From: Monoplex corrugatus
Lineage: Eukaryota; Mollusca; Gastropoda; Littorinimorpha; Ranellidae
Assembly (NCBI GenBank): GCA_030674185.1
Contig: JAPXFY010000031.1
Location: forward strand, 41,576,032 to 41,640,031
Length of the DNA: 64,000 bases
Direction of reading: 5' to 3'
In this document: piece after piece, positions 1 to 11,879 of the stretch
Numbering within the stretch: position 1 is the stretch's first letter
Layout of the letters: each line of letters opens with the position of its first letter
The notes under the pieces: generated by a model
What the model saw: only the letters and a program-made list of their open reading frames with translations
What the model was told of the DNA's origin: nothing
Databases searched by the model: none
Program-made: the position numbers and the translations under genes

Positions 1-218
1 GACAGACTGACTCAGATTTTCGTTTTGTTTGGTTTTTCCAGTTTTGGTCAATCAGGTTTGTTGTTTCATTTATATACTTTTCATTGTGCATTTGATTAAT
101 CGCCGATTTTTTTCCTGTTGTCACAAGCAAGTTTTCGCGATGCAAGTTTCAGTTTGTAATGTTAGTGACTTAGTCGTATCGGAAAAGGTGAGCCAAGTGA
201 CAAGTGTACACGTTGGGG

Positions 219-220
219 TG

Positions 221-253
<33 letters not shown>

Positions 254-314
254 CGGGGGAAATGGAGGGGGGCACGCGTGCATGCTGTGTTTATGCGTGT
301 GTGTGTGTGTGTGT
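219..314. repeat. (GT)n microsatellite, interrupted
   Basis: Two GT runs (about 220-250 and 297-314) separated by a G-rich spacer. Open frames across it encode only Val/Cys alternation and are not genes. Confidence 0.95.
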
Positions 315-329
315 GCGTTGGTGAGTGAT

Positions 330-1800
330 GAGCGAATGTTGTGTCACTGTCACATTGTCACTTTCAGACTGTCACACTGTGTGTTTGTTGTGATTGTCAC
401 GTGTGTGCATGTGTTGTATTGTGAAGGGGATGAAGTAAATACATATGACATGTTCACGGTTCATAGGTCTGTATCTCTGTATAGTAGTATTAGTACATAT
501 TCATGTATGCACACATGTTTTATATAATATGGTGTGTGTTTGTTTTGTTTTCATATGTATGAATGTTGTTAAATGATGCAGGCCAGTTTAGACAAACAAA
601 AAAAGCAACGGAAAGGAAACACACACACATACATGTGTGTGTACTGATCAGTCTGAATCTCACAGTAGTATGCATTTTTGTTTGCTTGTTTTTAAATTAG
701 ACACTGTGTCATTCAGTAAATTATTGTTATTGAACAGGTCGGTCATACTATATAATATGATGACCAGTACTGTGGGATTTTGGACGGCTTGTCTGCTTTT
801 CTGTTTGTTTTGTTTGTTCATCTTTTTTTTTTTTTTGGTGGTCATTATTATGTTGTGCTTCATTTTTCTTGTGGACTATATAGCAGTTATGTTTGAAATT
901 TTACAAACTGATGGCATGGAGGTATGAAGAGATGGAATGCACCACATGACTGTGTGTGCATCTATAGCTATAGATGTGATGATGAGTTGAAAATACTGAT
1001 AGAAATAACAGAAAAAATATAAGGAGACAAGAGTCATAAAAATGAATAAATACACATGTATGTGTGAGGTTCATTGCTTGTTATAATTTGGATCAGTTGA
1101 TAGAAAATGAGAATGTATTCAAGCAAGCTTGAGTTCAACTGATGGAGTGAATCTTCTGACAGAATAAATGTGGACATTAAAATCATGGCTACTGTACAAT
1201 TTTGACGAAGTGAGATTTCTACATTTTCAATAATAAGAAAACATGTAGAGAAAAAAGACTACATCATTTATCATTATTAATTTTTTAGATAAATACATTT
1301 AGTTGTTGGGTCATAAGTAACTGAATTTGTTGAAAAATCATTAAAAAGTTTGGAACATATTCACACACCATACCATTTCCATGGAGAAAAAGGGGAAACA
1401 GAATAACTGTTTTGTCACAGAATTACATTTATCATGAAAATTTACTAGATTGATATAGAAGGATGTATGGACAAATCTAAAAATTGCTGTTTTTTTTTTT
1501 TCTAGTTGGGTTTCCAGTATTGCTTAAAACTACAGCTGCTGAATTATTTAACCATGAGAAAAAGAAAGGACGATTATGCTCATAAGACAATCTTTGGTTT
1601 ACCTGTGACATCTCACTGCGAGTATGAAAATTACAAGCCCTGCATATGACCATTTTGATTAATCTTTATTACCGTACCTTTCAGATCACTTCTATATAAT
1701 TATATCAAACATCTTGCACCCTATGATTCAAAACAAATACTTGTTTTGGTTCCTAAAAGTAAGCCTTTTTTATTTTTTTTTTATTAAGGATTATCACACT
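330..1800. other. AT-rich unique DNA, nothing recognised
   Basis: I see no coding potential, tRNA-like boxes or known repeat family here. Short A/T runs only (for example a T run near 826-836 and another near 1490-1500). Confidence 0.5.
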
Positions 1801-1801
1801 C

Positions 1802-1820
1802 TGGGGGGGGGGGGGGGGGG
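1802..1820. repeat. poly-G run
   Basis: A run of about 18 consecutive G on the + strand, preceded by CTCT. It is long enough to form G-quadruplex-like structures. Confidence 0.95.
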
Positions 1821-1922
1821 TTACCTTTGTGTTTGCCTCTTTTTTGTTTTTGTTTTATTTTTTCATCCCATTTTCTACACCACCTTAATAGCCACAGAAT
1901 CTGGCACAGTTTTTACAGTGCG

Positions 1923-2297
1923 ATGCTAATGATGTCGATTAGGATGATACTATGATGCTGTGGATTCCCTTTTAGGATTGAGACTGCATGACAGGGCTGT
2001 ACTTTACGCTTACTATCATACTTTATCCTGGTGTCAACCAGGCCTGAGAGATACAAACACCTGCAGTACTGGCCAGAAGATTTGAGCAACACCCTCAATG
2101 ATGCATCAGTTAAGTGGATGAGACTTGACTGTGTGGTCCCAGTCTTCCCAATGAGCCCATAGCACGCCCAACTATGGGTAGTAGCGGGTTAGAGCCGAAA
2201 AATCCCACAATGATTTTTGAAGGGACTGATGGGGATTCGAACCTACAACCTTCGAGTCCTTAGTCTATTGTACTAACCACTACACCATGGCGACTGG
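1923..2297 (-). mobile_element. tRNA-derived SINE (family SINE-E), copy 1
   Basis: Read on the minus strand, the right end is a tRNA-like head. A box A-like TGGTGTAGTGGT (complement of about 2277-2288) is followed by a box B-like GGTTCGAATCCC (complement of about 2232-2243), the RNA polymerase III internal promoter layout. The body continues leftward and ends in GATGAT-type sequence near 1923-1950. At least three other sequences here share the body (22275-22640, 32746-33083, 52451-52930), including a block with CCCAGTCTTCCCAATGAGCC. It is a retroposon, not a functional tRNA gene: the head does not fold as a complete cloverleaf by eye and is fused to a conserved body. Confidence 0.85.
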
Positions 2298-2544
2298 TCC
2301 AAAAAATAACCTTAAGTCAGTTGGAGAATATGCTTTCAGTTTCTTTGCATAATCTCTGAGGGATTTGCTTACATTTTCTCTGCTCACGTTACAAAGGCTT
2401 GCCTTCATCTGTTGTTATCTATGAATACTCCTCCACTTGTGTGTACTCTTACTTGTAAGTACTATGTGGCACTGTGTAAACATTTGTTTATGCATAAATT
2501 AGCATGGGTATGTGCATATATTGTTAGACCTTGTTAGTATGTGT

Positions 2545-2685
2545 TTATTTGTGTGTGTGTGCATGTGTACTTGTGTGTGTGTATGTGTGTGGTGGTGGTC
2601 TTTGATTTAATGTCTATTCACTAAAGTGATTTTAGACAAAAAAAAAAAAAAAGGGGGGGATAGAGGAGGAGTGAAGAGGATATTT

Positions 2686-2755
<70 letters not shown>

Positions 2756-2772
2756 TGTGTATGATTTTGGTA

Positions 2773-2832
<60 letters not shown>

Positions 2833-2850
2833 ATTTTGGTATGTCTGTGT
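2545..2850. repeat. (GT)n microsatellite block with a duplicated flank
   Basis: GT runs at about 2690-2757 and 2780-2828, each followed by the same short sequence TATGATTTTGGTATGTCTGTG-like (2758-2780 and 2828-2848). This suggests a GT tract plus flank was duplicated in tandem. A short A run and a G run sit at 2638-2660. Confidence 0.9.
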
Positions 2851-4000
2851 CACTGTATATACTATATAGCACTTTGTGTCTTGTAAATGTGTTATTCATG
2901 GCGAGTCTACAGCATTTCAGAGAACAATGCTACACAAAAATGATTTATTACAGCGTTATTGTTATTATCCATGAAAATTGTTTGCAGATAGAAAAATGTT
3001 TAACAAGCAGGTTGCTTGCTTAAACTTTAGGACCCTACTATAAAATGCCTAGAGCTTTCATGTTGAATGAGTGGTGCTGTGTAAACCTGTTTCACTTTGC
3101 ATATCATGTGGTACACAAAAGAAGGGTTGTGTTTTATATTGGGAAAGGGCCTGTGTCTGTCACATTTTGCCATAGATCTTGAAAGAGTAATTGTGTTCAT
3201 ATTAAATTTCTGTGTTTGTTGTTCATGTTTAAAAAAAAAGTTGTACTGGGTTGTTTTCTTTTAATGTATTTTGTTAGTTTAGAAAAAAATTGTAATGAAT
3301 TTTTATTCAAGTTTATCCATATGCTGATTAGATTAGAAGTAAAAAAATTTTGCATGGGTCAGAAGTAGTAAACTGTGACACTACCTGAACTTGCACATGC
3401 CATGCACATTTTATGCATACACATATTTTTGCTCCCCCCCATCCCACTGTCTCAGCCCTCGGGTTGTTTGTTTATTTTTTCCTCCTCATTTATTGAATTT
3501 AACCAGGGGTGGGATGCACAGGTAAGAATGTGCTGTTTTGAATGTGGATAATTCTGTCCATGTGAATAGGAGCTCCCATGCAATCTGAATGAAGATGCAA
3601 ATAGGCAAACCGAAGGCACTAAACATGCATAAAGTTATCAAACCTCTCTAACTTGGACAAGAAACATATTTATGTATAAATGTGGTAGCTGTCTGAATGT
3701 TTTCATCTTCGTTTTACTATGCACTGATGATTTACATTATTTTGAAAGGCTTTGGTATGTCATTTAAAGTGTTCTACAGTCTTGAAATTTATAGTGAAAG
3801 TCTGTATTCAGGTAGCTGAATGCTCTAGTTCTTGATGAAGTTGATGGTTGGAAGTTTATGTCATAAACTTCAAAACAATGTATGGAATGCTGGGGTTGAG
3901 TAAGGCATTGTAGTATGGTGGTGGTGTGAAAACTTCTGCGTCAGGTAATTTCGCCTAAACATTGCCGAGGGTTATCACTGCAATGACTTAATATTTGATT
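2850..4000. other. Unique DNA with a possible dispersed repeat at 3565-3660
   Basis: No gene is supported. The stretch around 3565-3660 (ATAGGAGCTCC, GATGCAAATAGGCAAA and following) resembles 4650-4760 at moderate identity, so both may be old copies of an uncharacterised dispersed repeat. Confidence 0.4.
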
Positions 4001-4011
4001 ATTGGTGTGGC

Positions 4012-4145
4012 CTATTTCTATGCAGGGAGCCTGTAGCACACTCAGCTGTTGGTAGGATGTGATTGTTGCTTAAGTGGCCCACAATGATCTGGATAGGACC
4101 GATAGGATTTGAACAGCCATCATGACAGTCGTACTTCACAGTGCT
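4012..4145 (-). mobile_element. Degenerate SINE-E fragment
   Basis: Resembles the body of SINE-E next to its tRNA head: a GAGCC-type block, CCCACAATGAT, GGACCGATAGG and GATTTGAAC align in order with 2150-2245. It is strongly diverged and lacks a clear box A. Confidence 0.5.
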
Positions 4146-4207
4146 GATAGGATTTGAACAGCCATCATCTCAGTCATCAGTTCTGTTATGGTACTTCACA
4201 GTGCTGA
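4101..4207 (+). repeat. Short tandem duplication
   Basis: The phrase GATAGGATTTGAACAGCCAT and a following GTACTTCACAGTGCTGAT occur twice in succession (4109-4147 and 4146-4208), inside the degenerate SINE-E fragment. Confidence 0.8.
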
Positions 4208-4252
4208 TTGTTGTCATAGATCCTTTTGATAAACTACTTTATTTGTTTGCTT

Positions 4253-4257
4253 CTCTT

Positions 4258-4314
<57 letters not shown>

Positions 4315-4402
4315 CCTGTCTCCCTCTCTCTGTGTTCCTCTTCCTTTCTGTATCTCTGTGTGTCTCTATCTCCCCTCCTCCTCCCCTACCCTCTCTCTCT
4401 AT
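4253..4402. repeat. (CT)n microsatellite
   Basis: Mostly CT dinucleotides with occasional interruptions. Ser/Leu-rich open frames here are repeat translations. Confidence 0.95.
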
Positions 4403-4883
4403 GTCTGTCTGATTGATGTATGTGTTAAACTATGTTTTAATTACATATGCACTTGTCATGACTGTATAATGTTAAACTATAATGTTTTGATTTCATATGT
4501 AGTCACCATGATTTTCTGCTATGTTGAACTATGTGTTCTTGTCTTGACTCACTATCATATTGAACAATGAGGTCTTGACTGTAGTAGTCTAGTACATGTG
4601 CACATAATATGACTCACTATCACAACAGCCATCAGTCTTTTAATTCATCCTGATAGGAGCTCCTGTGTGATATGCACAAGGATGCTTATAGGCAAATCCA
4701 CACCACTCAGTGCAAAATTACCCGACTTCTCTGTCCCACACTGCTTGACTTAAGTGGCAACATTCGTTTGTTTTATAAAAAAAATTGTTTTTCTTCTCTT
4801 GTGTGTCTGTTTGTGTGTATGTTAATAGATATTTTTTCTTGGTCTGTCTGTGTGTCTGTCTATCTCTCTCTTGTGTGTGTGTG

Positions 4884-4897
4884 GTGTGTGTGGTGTC

Positions 4898-4930
<33 letters not shown>

Positions 4931-4931
4931 T
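4884..4931. repeat. (GTCT)n microsatellite
   Basis: About eight GTCT units immediately before a family A copy. Confidence 0.9.
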
Positions 4932-4932
4932 C

Positions 4933-5490
4933 CTTTGTGGGAGAGCCAGGGGCTCTTTCAGTATAAAGAGTATCCCCACCTTCTGGAGATTATTTGCTAG
5001 AAGTTTCCTCTTTTCTGTCACTCTGTTTGTTTCCACCCTGTTCCTTTGCTTTCTGTCATTTCTTCCTATCATTTTCTGCCTTGTTGGTCCATTCACCTGT
5101 ATGTGTTTGATAGTCTTACATACTTTCTCTTAAGATGGATGATTGGGTACGTACATGTATTAAGTACATTTTGGCTCTAGGGAAATGAGATATGAGGAAG
5201 CAATTTTAGGTAATTTCGGCCTATTTATATATTATATACGAGTTAGTGTCCTTAGTTATGTTTAAATTTGTATTCAGGTATGTTCTTTAAATCCCATGTG
5301 TGATAAATTGGATGGAGTGGTCAACAGCAGGGGCATGTCCTTAGATTATGTACTTAAATGCATTGATATGTGTACGTAATTTTCTTCATTTTGTGTTGAA
5401 ATATTGTGTATGTTTTGAAACAGGTTGTTGCCTGGATATGGCTCTGTGCAATTGGCTGGGCTTTAAAAAAAATACAGTAACAGTAACAGT
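4933..5490 (+). mobile_element. Family A retroposon, copy 1
   Basis: Near full length. Shared family blocks appear in order: a G-rich 5' end, CAGTATAAATAGTATCCC (here with AAAGAG), a CT/T-rich block, GGTCCATTCACCTGTATGTG, TTTTTGGCTCTAGGGAAATG, ATTGGACGGAGTGGTCA, then a 3' block with TAGCCCTGATATGG and a GCTGGGCTTTAAA hairpin ending in AACAGT units. Apparent reading frames in the first 200 bp recur in every copy but carry no recognisable protein. Confidence 0.85.
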
Positions 5491-5499
5491 CCGTCTCAC

Positions 5500-6115
5500 A
5501 CACTCTGTAACATATGTATTGTATTAACATTGTTATCAAACTCTTTGTTTCAATTAAAACGTTTTTCATGACAATTGCTGCATTTGTTAGAAGTTGACAT
5601 AGAAAATTAAAATGTATGGTGCACCATATATAATGAAACAGCTGGCATATTTACCATATAACAACCAAAACCTGTTCTTGTTTATTCAGTTTATAGGTAA
5701 TACACATTATACATACAATGATACATACATGCATACATACATGTACACACAGTGACTGGTGGCCATGACAGTTAAAACAATGTCAATGTCAGTTTCTGTT
5801 TACCCACCTCTCTCTTCCTCACTGCCGTATGACCACTCCGTGAATCCTCATTTTCACATTTTATAGCCCCACACAGAAAGAGATACATATCTGTTTTGAT
5901 TTGTAGCCTGATAATGATATATACATGCCTGTTCCTGTGCACGAATTTCTGTCATTTAATTAATTATGCACACAGCCATTTCGTCAGTTACTACCTTTTG
6001 TCATTCTCCCCTTCCCCTTTCTAATTTGTTTTGAACACTGCCTTTGCTTTCTTCTTTTTCTTTCTTTTGTATATTTATAATTTGTTTTCACAGTTTGTTT
6101 TTATTCCATTGGTTT
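5500..6115. other. Unique AT-rich DNA
   Basis: No gene or known repeat seen; a short (CATA)n stretch at about 5710-5745. Confidence 0.5.
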
Positions 6116-6592
6116 CCCCCTGTGGGGATGCCGGGGATTCTTTCAGTATAAATAGTATCCCTACCTTCTGGAAGTTCTGTGGTGGAAATTACCTCTTTTT
6201 TGTCACTCTCTTTGTTTCTGCCTGGATCCTTTGCTTTTTCTCATTTCTCCCTGTCATTTTCTGCCTTGCTGGTCCATTCATCTGTATGTGTTCGATAAAG
6301 TCTTATGTACTTTCTCTTAGGATTGATAATTAGATTAATGTATTAGGTGCATTTTTGGGTCTACGGAAGCATGATAGGCAGAAACTATTAAATCTCCTTT
6401 GTGATAAACTGGACAGAATGGTCATGCCAAGGGCATCTCCTTAGATTATGAGTGCAGATCTTTTATATGTGTACTTAATTCTCTTTTTCTTTCTTTTCCC
6501 TGTTGAAGTATTGTGTATGTTTTGAAACGGTTATAGCCCTGATATGGTTTTATGCAGTCAGCTTGGTTTTAAACAAAAATAACAGTAATGGT
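6116..6592 (+). mobile_element. Family A retroposon, copy 2 (internal deletion)
   Basis: Begins with the intact G-rich 5' end and the TATAAATA motif and ends with the 3' hairpin block. A segment around the consensus TTTAGTGTCCTTAG is missing near 6380-6395. TGGTTTC occurs just before the start (about 6107-6113) and just after the end (about 6589-6596), a weak TSD candidate. Confidence 0.85.
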
Positions 6593-6759
6593 TTCGCTTG
6601 TTTAGTTTTAAGTAATGAATTGCAATTGTATGTTTTTATGCTAATGTTATAATTGTAGAATAGCAAGGATTTGCTGTGAAATAGGTACAGTGGAACCTAA
6701 TGCTTCTAATACTATCCTTGAGAAATAGAGGTGTTTCCTAGTTTCAAGTTAAAAAAAAA

Positions 6760-6837
6760 TCTCTCTATCTCTGTCTCTCTCTCTAAGAGTCTCTTTCTCT
6801 CTCTATACTCTTTCATGTTTACACACACACACACACA

Positions 6838-6926
<89 letters not shown>
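6760..6926. repeat. (CT)n then (CA)n microsatellite
   Basis: A CT tract to about 6810 is followed by an uninterrupted CA tract of roughly 100 bp (6822-6926) and a CACT tail. Confidence 0.95.
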
Positions 6927-6930
<4 letters not shown>

Positions 6931-7195
6931 TCACTCAATTACTCACTCAGTCTACATTTGTACTGTTACTATGGCTGACAGCCTCATGAGTTTGATTTTC
7001 AGAACTGATAATACATTCATTCACATGACCTGAAGCACGGGAAAAAACTTCCTTTGCAGCTGTTGCTGCAGTATTTAACTTGATCACATGATTGTTATAC
7101 ATTTCAAAAGTGGTCATACATATTGAAATGATGTCAGCATACCACAGAATAAAGTGTCTTTGGCAGAACTTGAAGCACCAGCTGGAGTGTGTAAA

Positions 7196-7239
7196 AAATG
7201 GTTATAGCCCTGATATGACTGTACACAGTCAGCCGGGCT
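7196..7239 (+). mobile_element. Family A 3' end fragment
   Basis: Only the last 45 bp of family A (TAGCCCTGATATG through the GGGCTTTAA hairpin), abutting a family B MITE that begins at the TTAA. Confidence 0.7.
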
Positions 7240-7432
7240 TTAACCCTTTGACTACTGCACCCTGTCATCCAGCTGCAAAAACTTAACCCTTTGACTCGCT
7301 CATCGTATCCACCAGCTCTCTGCGGGGAGCTGGTGGATAGGGTAGAAGATTCAAAAGGTGAAGTTTTTGCTTTGCTATCATGGTTGATAATGCAGGATGC
7401 TGGTGGACAGGGTGCGGGAGTCAAAAGGTTAA
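7240..7432. mobile_element. TTAA palindromic MITE (family B), copy 1
   Basis: Bounded by TTAA on both sides and by inverted ends TTAACCCTTTGACT and the matching complement. A second, inner TTAA-bounded palindrome centres on the GGAGCTGGTGG inverted arms near 7325. TTAA target sites and CCCTTT termini are the hallmark of piggyBac-type transposons, so a non-autonomous piggyBac-like MITE is the best guess. No transposase is visible in the window. Confidence 0.8.
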
Positions 7433-8189
7433 AGAAATATCAGTAACAGTAGGGATGGCAAGAACGGTGCCACTCAGCCATTGAAGTGATCTGAGCCACT
7501 CACCCACTTACCTAAGCATGTGGAATCATGTGTACTGCCTGTGTTTTGAGTGGGGTTTAATTATTCCATGTAGCTGTTTTGAAACGGAAGTTATACCCAG
7601 CAAACGAGGTGTTAATGCTATATACTTCTGTTTGCACTGTATCACAGAATAAAGTATCAATGTGCAGACAGGTATGGATAGAGCTTGATGGTGTATTCAG
7701 TTGTTTCCAGCTGGTGTTCATCATTGAGCTTTATTATTCATTGAGTTATTCTAAAACTAAGGAAACAAATCATGATACAGATAATGAAATGTTAGCTTTG
7801 TCACGGGTCGGGTCGCTGGGTGGAAAATAAAACACAGTATAAGAAGGTTGGTGTGTAGTGTTAGGTTTGGTTCTCATTTTTACCAGCACAGGTTCATTGA
7901 AGGAGATAAGAAGGACAGCAGAGAAGAGGATGGAAAAAACACCGTCCACCAACACCAGTAAATAGTCTACAGGCTTACTGAAGCTTCATTCCTCTTTCTT
8001 TATTTTCTCTATCATAGACGTCTTCATTATCATGTTACAGTGGTACCATTACAGTCGGCCTTCACCGTAGCTAAACAGTAAAACCGCTGGCTTCTTCAAG
8101 TATCTTAAATCACATTTTTACATCAAGTCAGCCAACTTCAAATTATTTGCTGGTCACTTTTTTTTTGTTCATCCAGACTACCATAGACA
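7433..8189. other. Unique DNA
   Basis: No supported gene; short open frames have no recognisable content. Confidence 0.5.
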
Positions 8190-8677
8190 GAGTCCGCTAA
8201 CTGGTGTAATCTTATATAATCTCCAGACCTGCACCTATCAAAATGTATCTCTCACACACAAACTTGCACTTTGTACAGACAAAACAGAGTCGGTTAACTG
8301 GTGTAGTCTTATATAATCTCCAGACCTGCACCTATCAAAATGTATCTCTCACTCACAAACTTGCACTTTGTACAGACAGAACAAGAGTCGGTTAACTGGT
8401 GTAGTCTTATATAATCTCCAGACCTGCACCTATCAAAATGTATCTCTCACTCACAAACTTGCACTTTGTACAGACAGAACAAGAGTCGGTTAACTGGTGT
8501 AGTCTTATATAATCTCCAGACCTGCACCTATCAAAATGTATCTCTCACTCACAAACTTGCATTTTGCACAGACAGAACAAGAGTCGGTTAACTGGTGTAG
8601 TTCTATATAATCTCCAGACCTGCATCCATCAAAATGTATCTCTCACACACAAAACTTGCATTTTGCACAGACAAGAA
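8190..8677. repeat. 98-bp tandem repeat, 5 copies
   Basis: GAGTCGGTTAACTGG recurs at 8190, 8286, 8385, 8483 and 8581, giving periods of 96-99 bp. Units share CTCCAGACCTGCACC and AACTTGCACTTTG blocks and differ by a few substitutions. Confidence 0.97.
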
Positions 8678-8821
8678 CAAAGCAGTCAGCACACAGAAAC
8701 AGTCAGCACACAAAGGAGAGTCAAGTCACGTGATATGCCATAGTACGTAGAATAGCTCAAAAAGGACAAGGAACAGAATCGAAACAAATAGCAGAGGAGC
8801 AACCTGATTTGTTTTTGGAAA

Positions 8822-9727
8822 AGAACACAGAATGCAGACATAAGCAGAAGCTGTCACATAAGTGAACACAGAATGCAGACATAAGCAGAAGCTGTCACAT
8901 AAGTGAAAACAGAATGCAGACATAAGCAGAAACTGTCACAGAAGTGAACACATAATGCAGACATAAGCAGAAACTGTCACATAAGTGAACACAGAATGCA
9001 GACATAAGCAGAAGCTGTCACATAAGTGAAAACAGAATGCAGACATAAGCAGAAACTGTCACATAAGTGAACACAGAATGCAGACATAAGCAGAAACTGT
9101 CACATAAGTGAACACAGAATGCAGACATAAGCAGAAACTGTCACATAAGTGAACACAGAATGCAGACATAAGCAGAAGCTGTCACATAAGTGAACACAGA
9201 ATGCAGACATAAGCAGAAGCTGTCACATAAGTGAAAACAGAATGCAGACATAAGCAGAAGCTGTCACATAAGTGAACACAGAATGCAGACATAAGCAGAA
9301 GCTGTCACATAAGTGAACACAGAATGCAGACATAAGCAGAAACTGTCACATAAGTGAACACAGAATGCAGACATAAGCAGAAACTGTCACATAAGTGAAC
9401 ACAGAATGCAGACATAAGCAGAAACTGTCACATAAGTGAAAACAGAATGCAGACATAAACAGAAGCTGTCACATAAGTGAAAACAGAATGCAGACATAAA
9501 CAGAAGCTGTCACATAAGTGAACACAGAATGCAGACATAAGCAGAAACTGTCACATAAGTGAAAACAGAATGCAGACATAAGCAGAAACTGTCACATAAG
9601 TGAAAACAGAATGCAGACATAAGCAGAAACTGTCACATAAGTGAAAACAGAATGCAGACATAAACAGAAGCTGTCACATAAGTGAACACAGAATGCAGAC
9701 ATAAGCAGAAACTGTCACATAAGTGAA
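8822..9727. repeat. 41-bp minisatellite, about 22 copies
   Basis: Unit contains GAATGCAGACATAAGCAGAA and CTGTCACATAAGT. Two sites vary between copies (AAGCT or AAACT; AACAC or AAAAC) in a mosaic pattern, as expected from unequal exchange or gene conversion. Confidence 0.97.
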
Positions 9728-9899
9728 AGCAAAATTAAAGATTATCAGAAATCAGAAGTTCCTGAGAACGTACTTTTCACACACCACCTGAAAAATACAA
9801 ATTTTAGGCACATTTTTGGTCTGCCTGACCTTGCCAAAGGCACCATGATTTTCAAACCTATGCATTCGCAACTCCTCAAATCATCAACACTTTTACCTG

Positions 9900-10020
9900 G
9901 ATTTGGTTGAGGCCACCGAGAAACAGGAGAGAAAATCTTCCCAACATAGTTTAGTAACAGACACAGATAGAAACAGGTGAGAAAATCTTACTAATATAGT
10001 TTGGTGACCTACTCAGATAG
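9900..10020. repeat. Short tandem duplication of about 70 bp
   Basis: AACAGGAGAGAAAATCTT with an AATATAGTTTAG-like follow-on at 9922-9956 recurs as AACAGGTGAGAAAATCTT at 9972-10006. Confidence 0.7.
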
Positions 10021-10078
10021 ACAAACACACAGACACACACACAGACACACACACCTCTCTGTGGTCAATATAAACAAA

Positions 10079-10290
10079 GTGATGGGCATATTATGCAAGC
10101 GGGTAACTTTAGACTTCAGTCACCAGGCCTGGGTTCAGTCCTGTTTTGGCACCTCCCACCTGGTGGGTGAAGGAAGGATATTTTTTTCCATCTTCCTGAT
10201 CAGCATATGTGTGTAAACCTGCTCGTGCCTGAACCCCCTTCGTGCATATATACGAATGCAGAACATCAAAATATGCATATTAAAAATCTG
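10079..10290 (+). mobile_element. tRNA-related SINE (family SINE-F), plus copy
   Basis: A tRNA-like head with a box B-like GGGTTCAGTCC, then CACCTCCCACCTGGTGGGT and a body with GTGTGTAAACCTGCTCG and GAACCCCCTTCGTGCATAT. The same order on the opposite strand is found at 33084-33665. Box A is degenerate here (GCAAGCGGGTAA). Confidence 0.75.
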
Positions 10291-10297
10291 TTTAAGT

Positions 10298-10654
10298 CCC
10301 CCTGTGGGGATGCCGGGGACTCTTTCAGTATAAATAGTATCCCACCTTCTGGAAATTCTGTGTTAGAAATTTCCTCTTTTCTGTCACTCTCTTTGTTTCT
10401 TTCTTCATGCTTTGCTTTGTCATTTCTTCCTATCATTTTCTGCCTTGCTGGTCCTTTCACCTGTATGTGTTCGATTAAGTCTTATGCACTTTCTCTTAGG
10501 ATTGATAATTGGGTACATGTGTTAGTGCATTTTTGGCTCTAAGGATGTGAGATATGCAGAAGCAATTCTAGGTAATTTAGGCCCGTTTTTATATATGTTT
10601 TAGTGTCCTTATGTATGTTTAAATTTGTATTCAGGTATGTTCTTTTAAATCCCC
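10298..10654 (+). mobile_element. Family A retroposon, copy 3 (3' truncated)
   Basis: Intact 5' end with hairpin and TATAAATA; stops at the TTTTAAATCCCC position, losing the 3' third. Confidence 0.85.
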
Positions 10655-10714
10655 CTGCTACAAAGAAGGAATTGAAAAAGCAATAGAAAGAAAGAAAGAT
10701 AAAGGAGAAAAGTC

Positions 10715-10820
10715 AAAATTAGGATGATAAGCAAACTATGACAAAGTTCTGAACCCTGCCTCCTTTCTCTCGGTCTCAGAATTAGGATGATAAGCAAACT
10801 GCGACAAAGTTCTGAACTAA
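10715..10820. repeat. Tandem duplication of about 69 bp
   Basis: ATTAGGATGATAAGCAAACT followed by GACAAAGTTCTGAAC occurs twice (from about 10717 and from about 10786). Confidence 0.9.
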
Positions 10821-10944
10821 TCCCCCCCCCCCCCCACACACACACTTCTCTCTCTCTCTCTCTCTCTCTGCTCTCTGTCTTTCTGTTATAAGAAGGCTCA
10901 GTAACACAGTCGGTTAAGTGTCATATTCTGTTAGGGGTGTATGT

Positions 10945-10947
10945 GTG

Positions 10948-11018
<71 letters not shown>

Positions 11019-11076
11019 GCTCTGTCATTGTGTGTGTGTGTATGTGTGTGTCATTTGTGTGTGTGTATAGCTCTGT

Positions 11077-11114
<38 letters not shown>

Positions 11115-11146
11115 CTCTGTCAGTGTGTGTGTACCTCTCTGTCATT

Positions 11147-11190
<44 letters not shown>

Positions 11191-11211
11191 TGTGTGTGTG
11201 TGTGTGGCTGT

Positions 11212-11251
<40 letters not shown>

Positions 11252-11255
11252 CTGT

Positions 11256-11295
<40 letters not shown>

Positions 11296-11434
11296 CTGTG
11301 TGTGTGTGTGTGTGGCTGTCAGTGTGTGTGTATATGTGTGTGTTGTGTGTATCACTTTGTCATTTGCGTGTGCGTGTGTGTGTGTGTTGTGTGTGTGTGT
11401 GTGTGTGTGTGTGTTGTGTGTGTGTGTGTGTGTG

Positions 11435-11482
<48 letters not shown>

Positions 11483-11611
11483 ATGTGTTGTATTTGTGTG
11501 TGTGTTGTGTGTTGTGTGTGTATGTTGTGTGTGTGTGTCTGTGTGTGTATGTGTGTGTGCAGTAGTGTATGTGTGTTGTGTGTTGTGTGTGTTGTGTGTG
11601 TGTGTGTTCTG

Positions 11612-11656
<45 letters not shown>

Positions 11657-11690
11657 GTGTTGTGTATTCCTTGTCATTTGTGTGTGTGTG
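10945..11690. repeat. Long interrupted (GT)n array, about 750 bp
   Basis: The longest simple repeat in the window: GT units broken by short phrases such as GGCTGTCAGT and TTGTGTGTTG. Open frames of up to 315 codons cross it on both strands only because GT/AC tracts contain no stops; they are not genes. Confidence 0.97.
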
Positions 11691-11769
11691 TGTCTGTGTC
11701 TGTGGTCTCAGTTGGTTGCTCTGTCTATGTGTGTTTTCTTTCTCTGGGCATTGTGATTTTGTGTTTTTG

Positions 11770-11794
11770 TGAGAGAGAGAGAGAGAGAGAGAGG

Positions 11795-11872
<78 letters not shown>
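11770..11872. repeat. (GA)n, (GC)n and (CA)n composite
   Basis: GA run, then CGCGCGCAC, then two CA runs. With the upstream GT array it forms a large inverted-repeat pair (GT left, CA right). Confidence 0.95.
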
Positions 11873-11874
<2 letters not shown>

Positions 11875-11879
11875 GTCAG

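Noticed and set aside
2230..2290. tRNA gene on the minus strand
   Set aside because: Box A and B are present but no full cloverleaf is seen, and the same head is fused to a shared SINE body at several loci.
6031..6333. 100-codon frame conserved between family A copies
   Set aside because: It recurs because the DNA repeat recurs; frames shift between copies and nothing resembles a protein domain.
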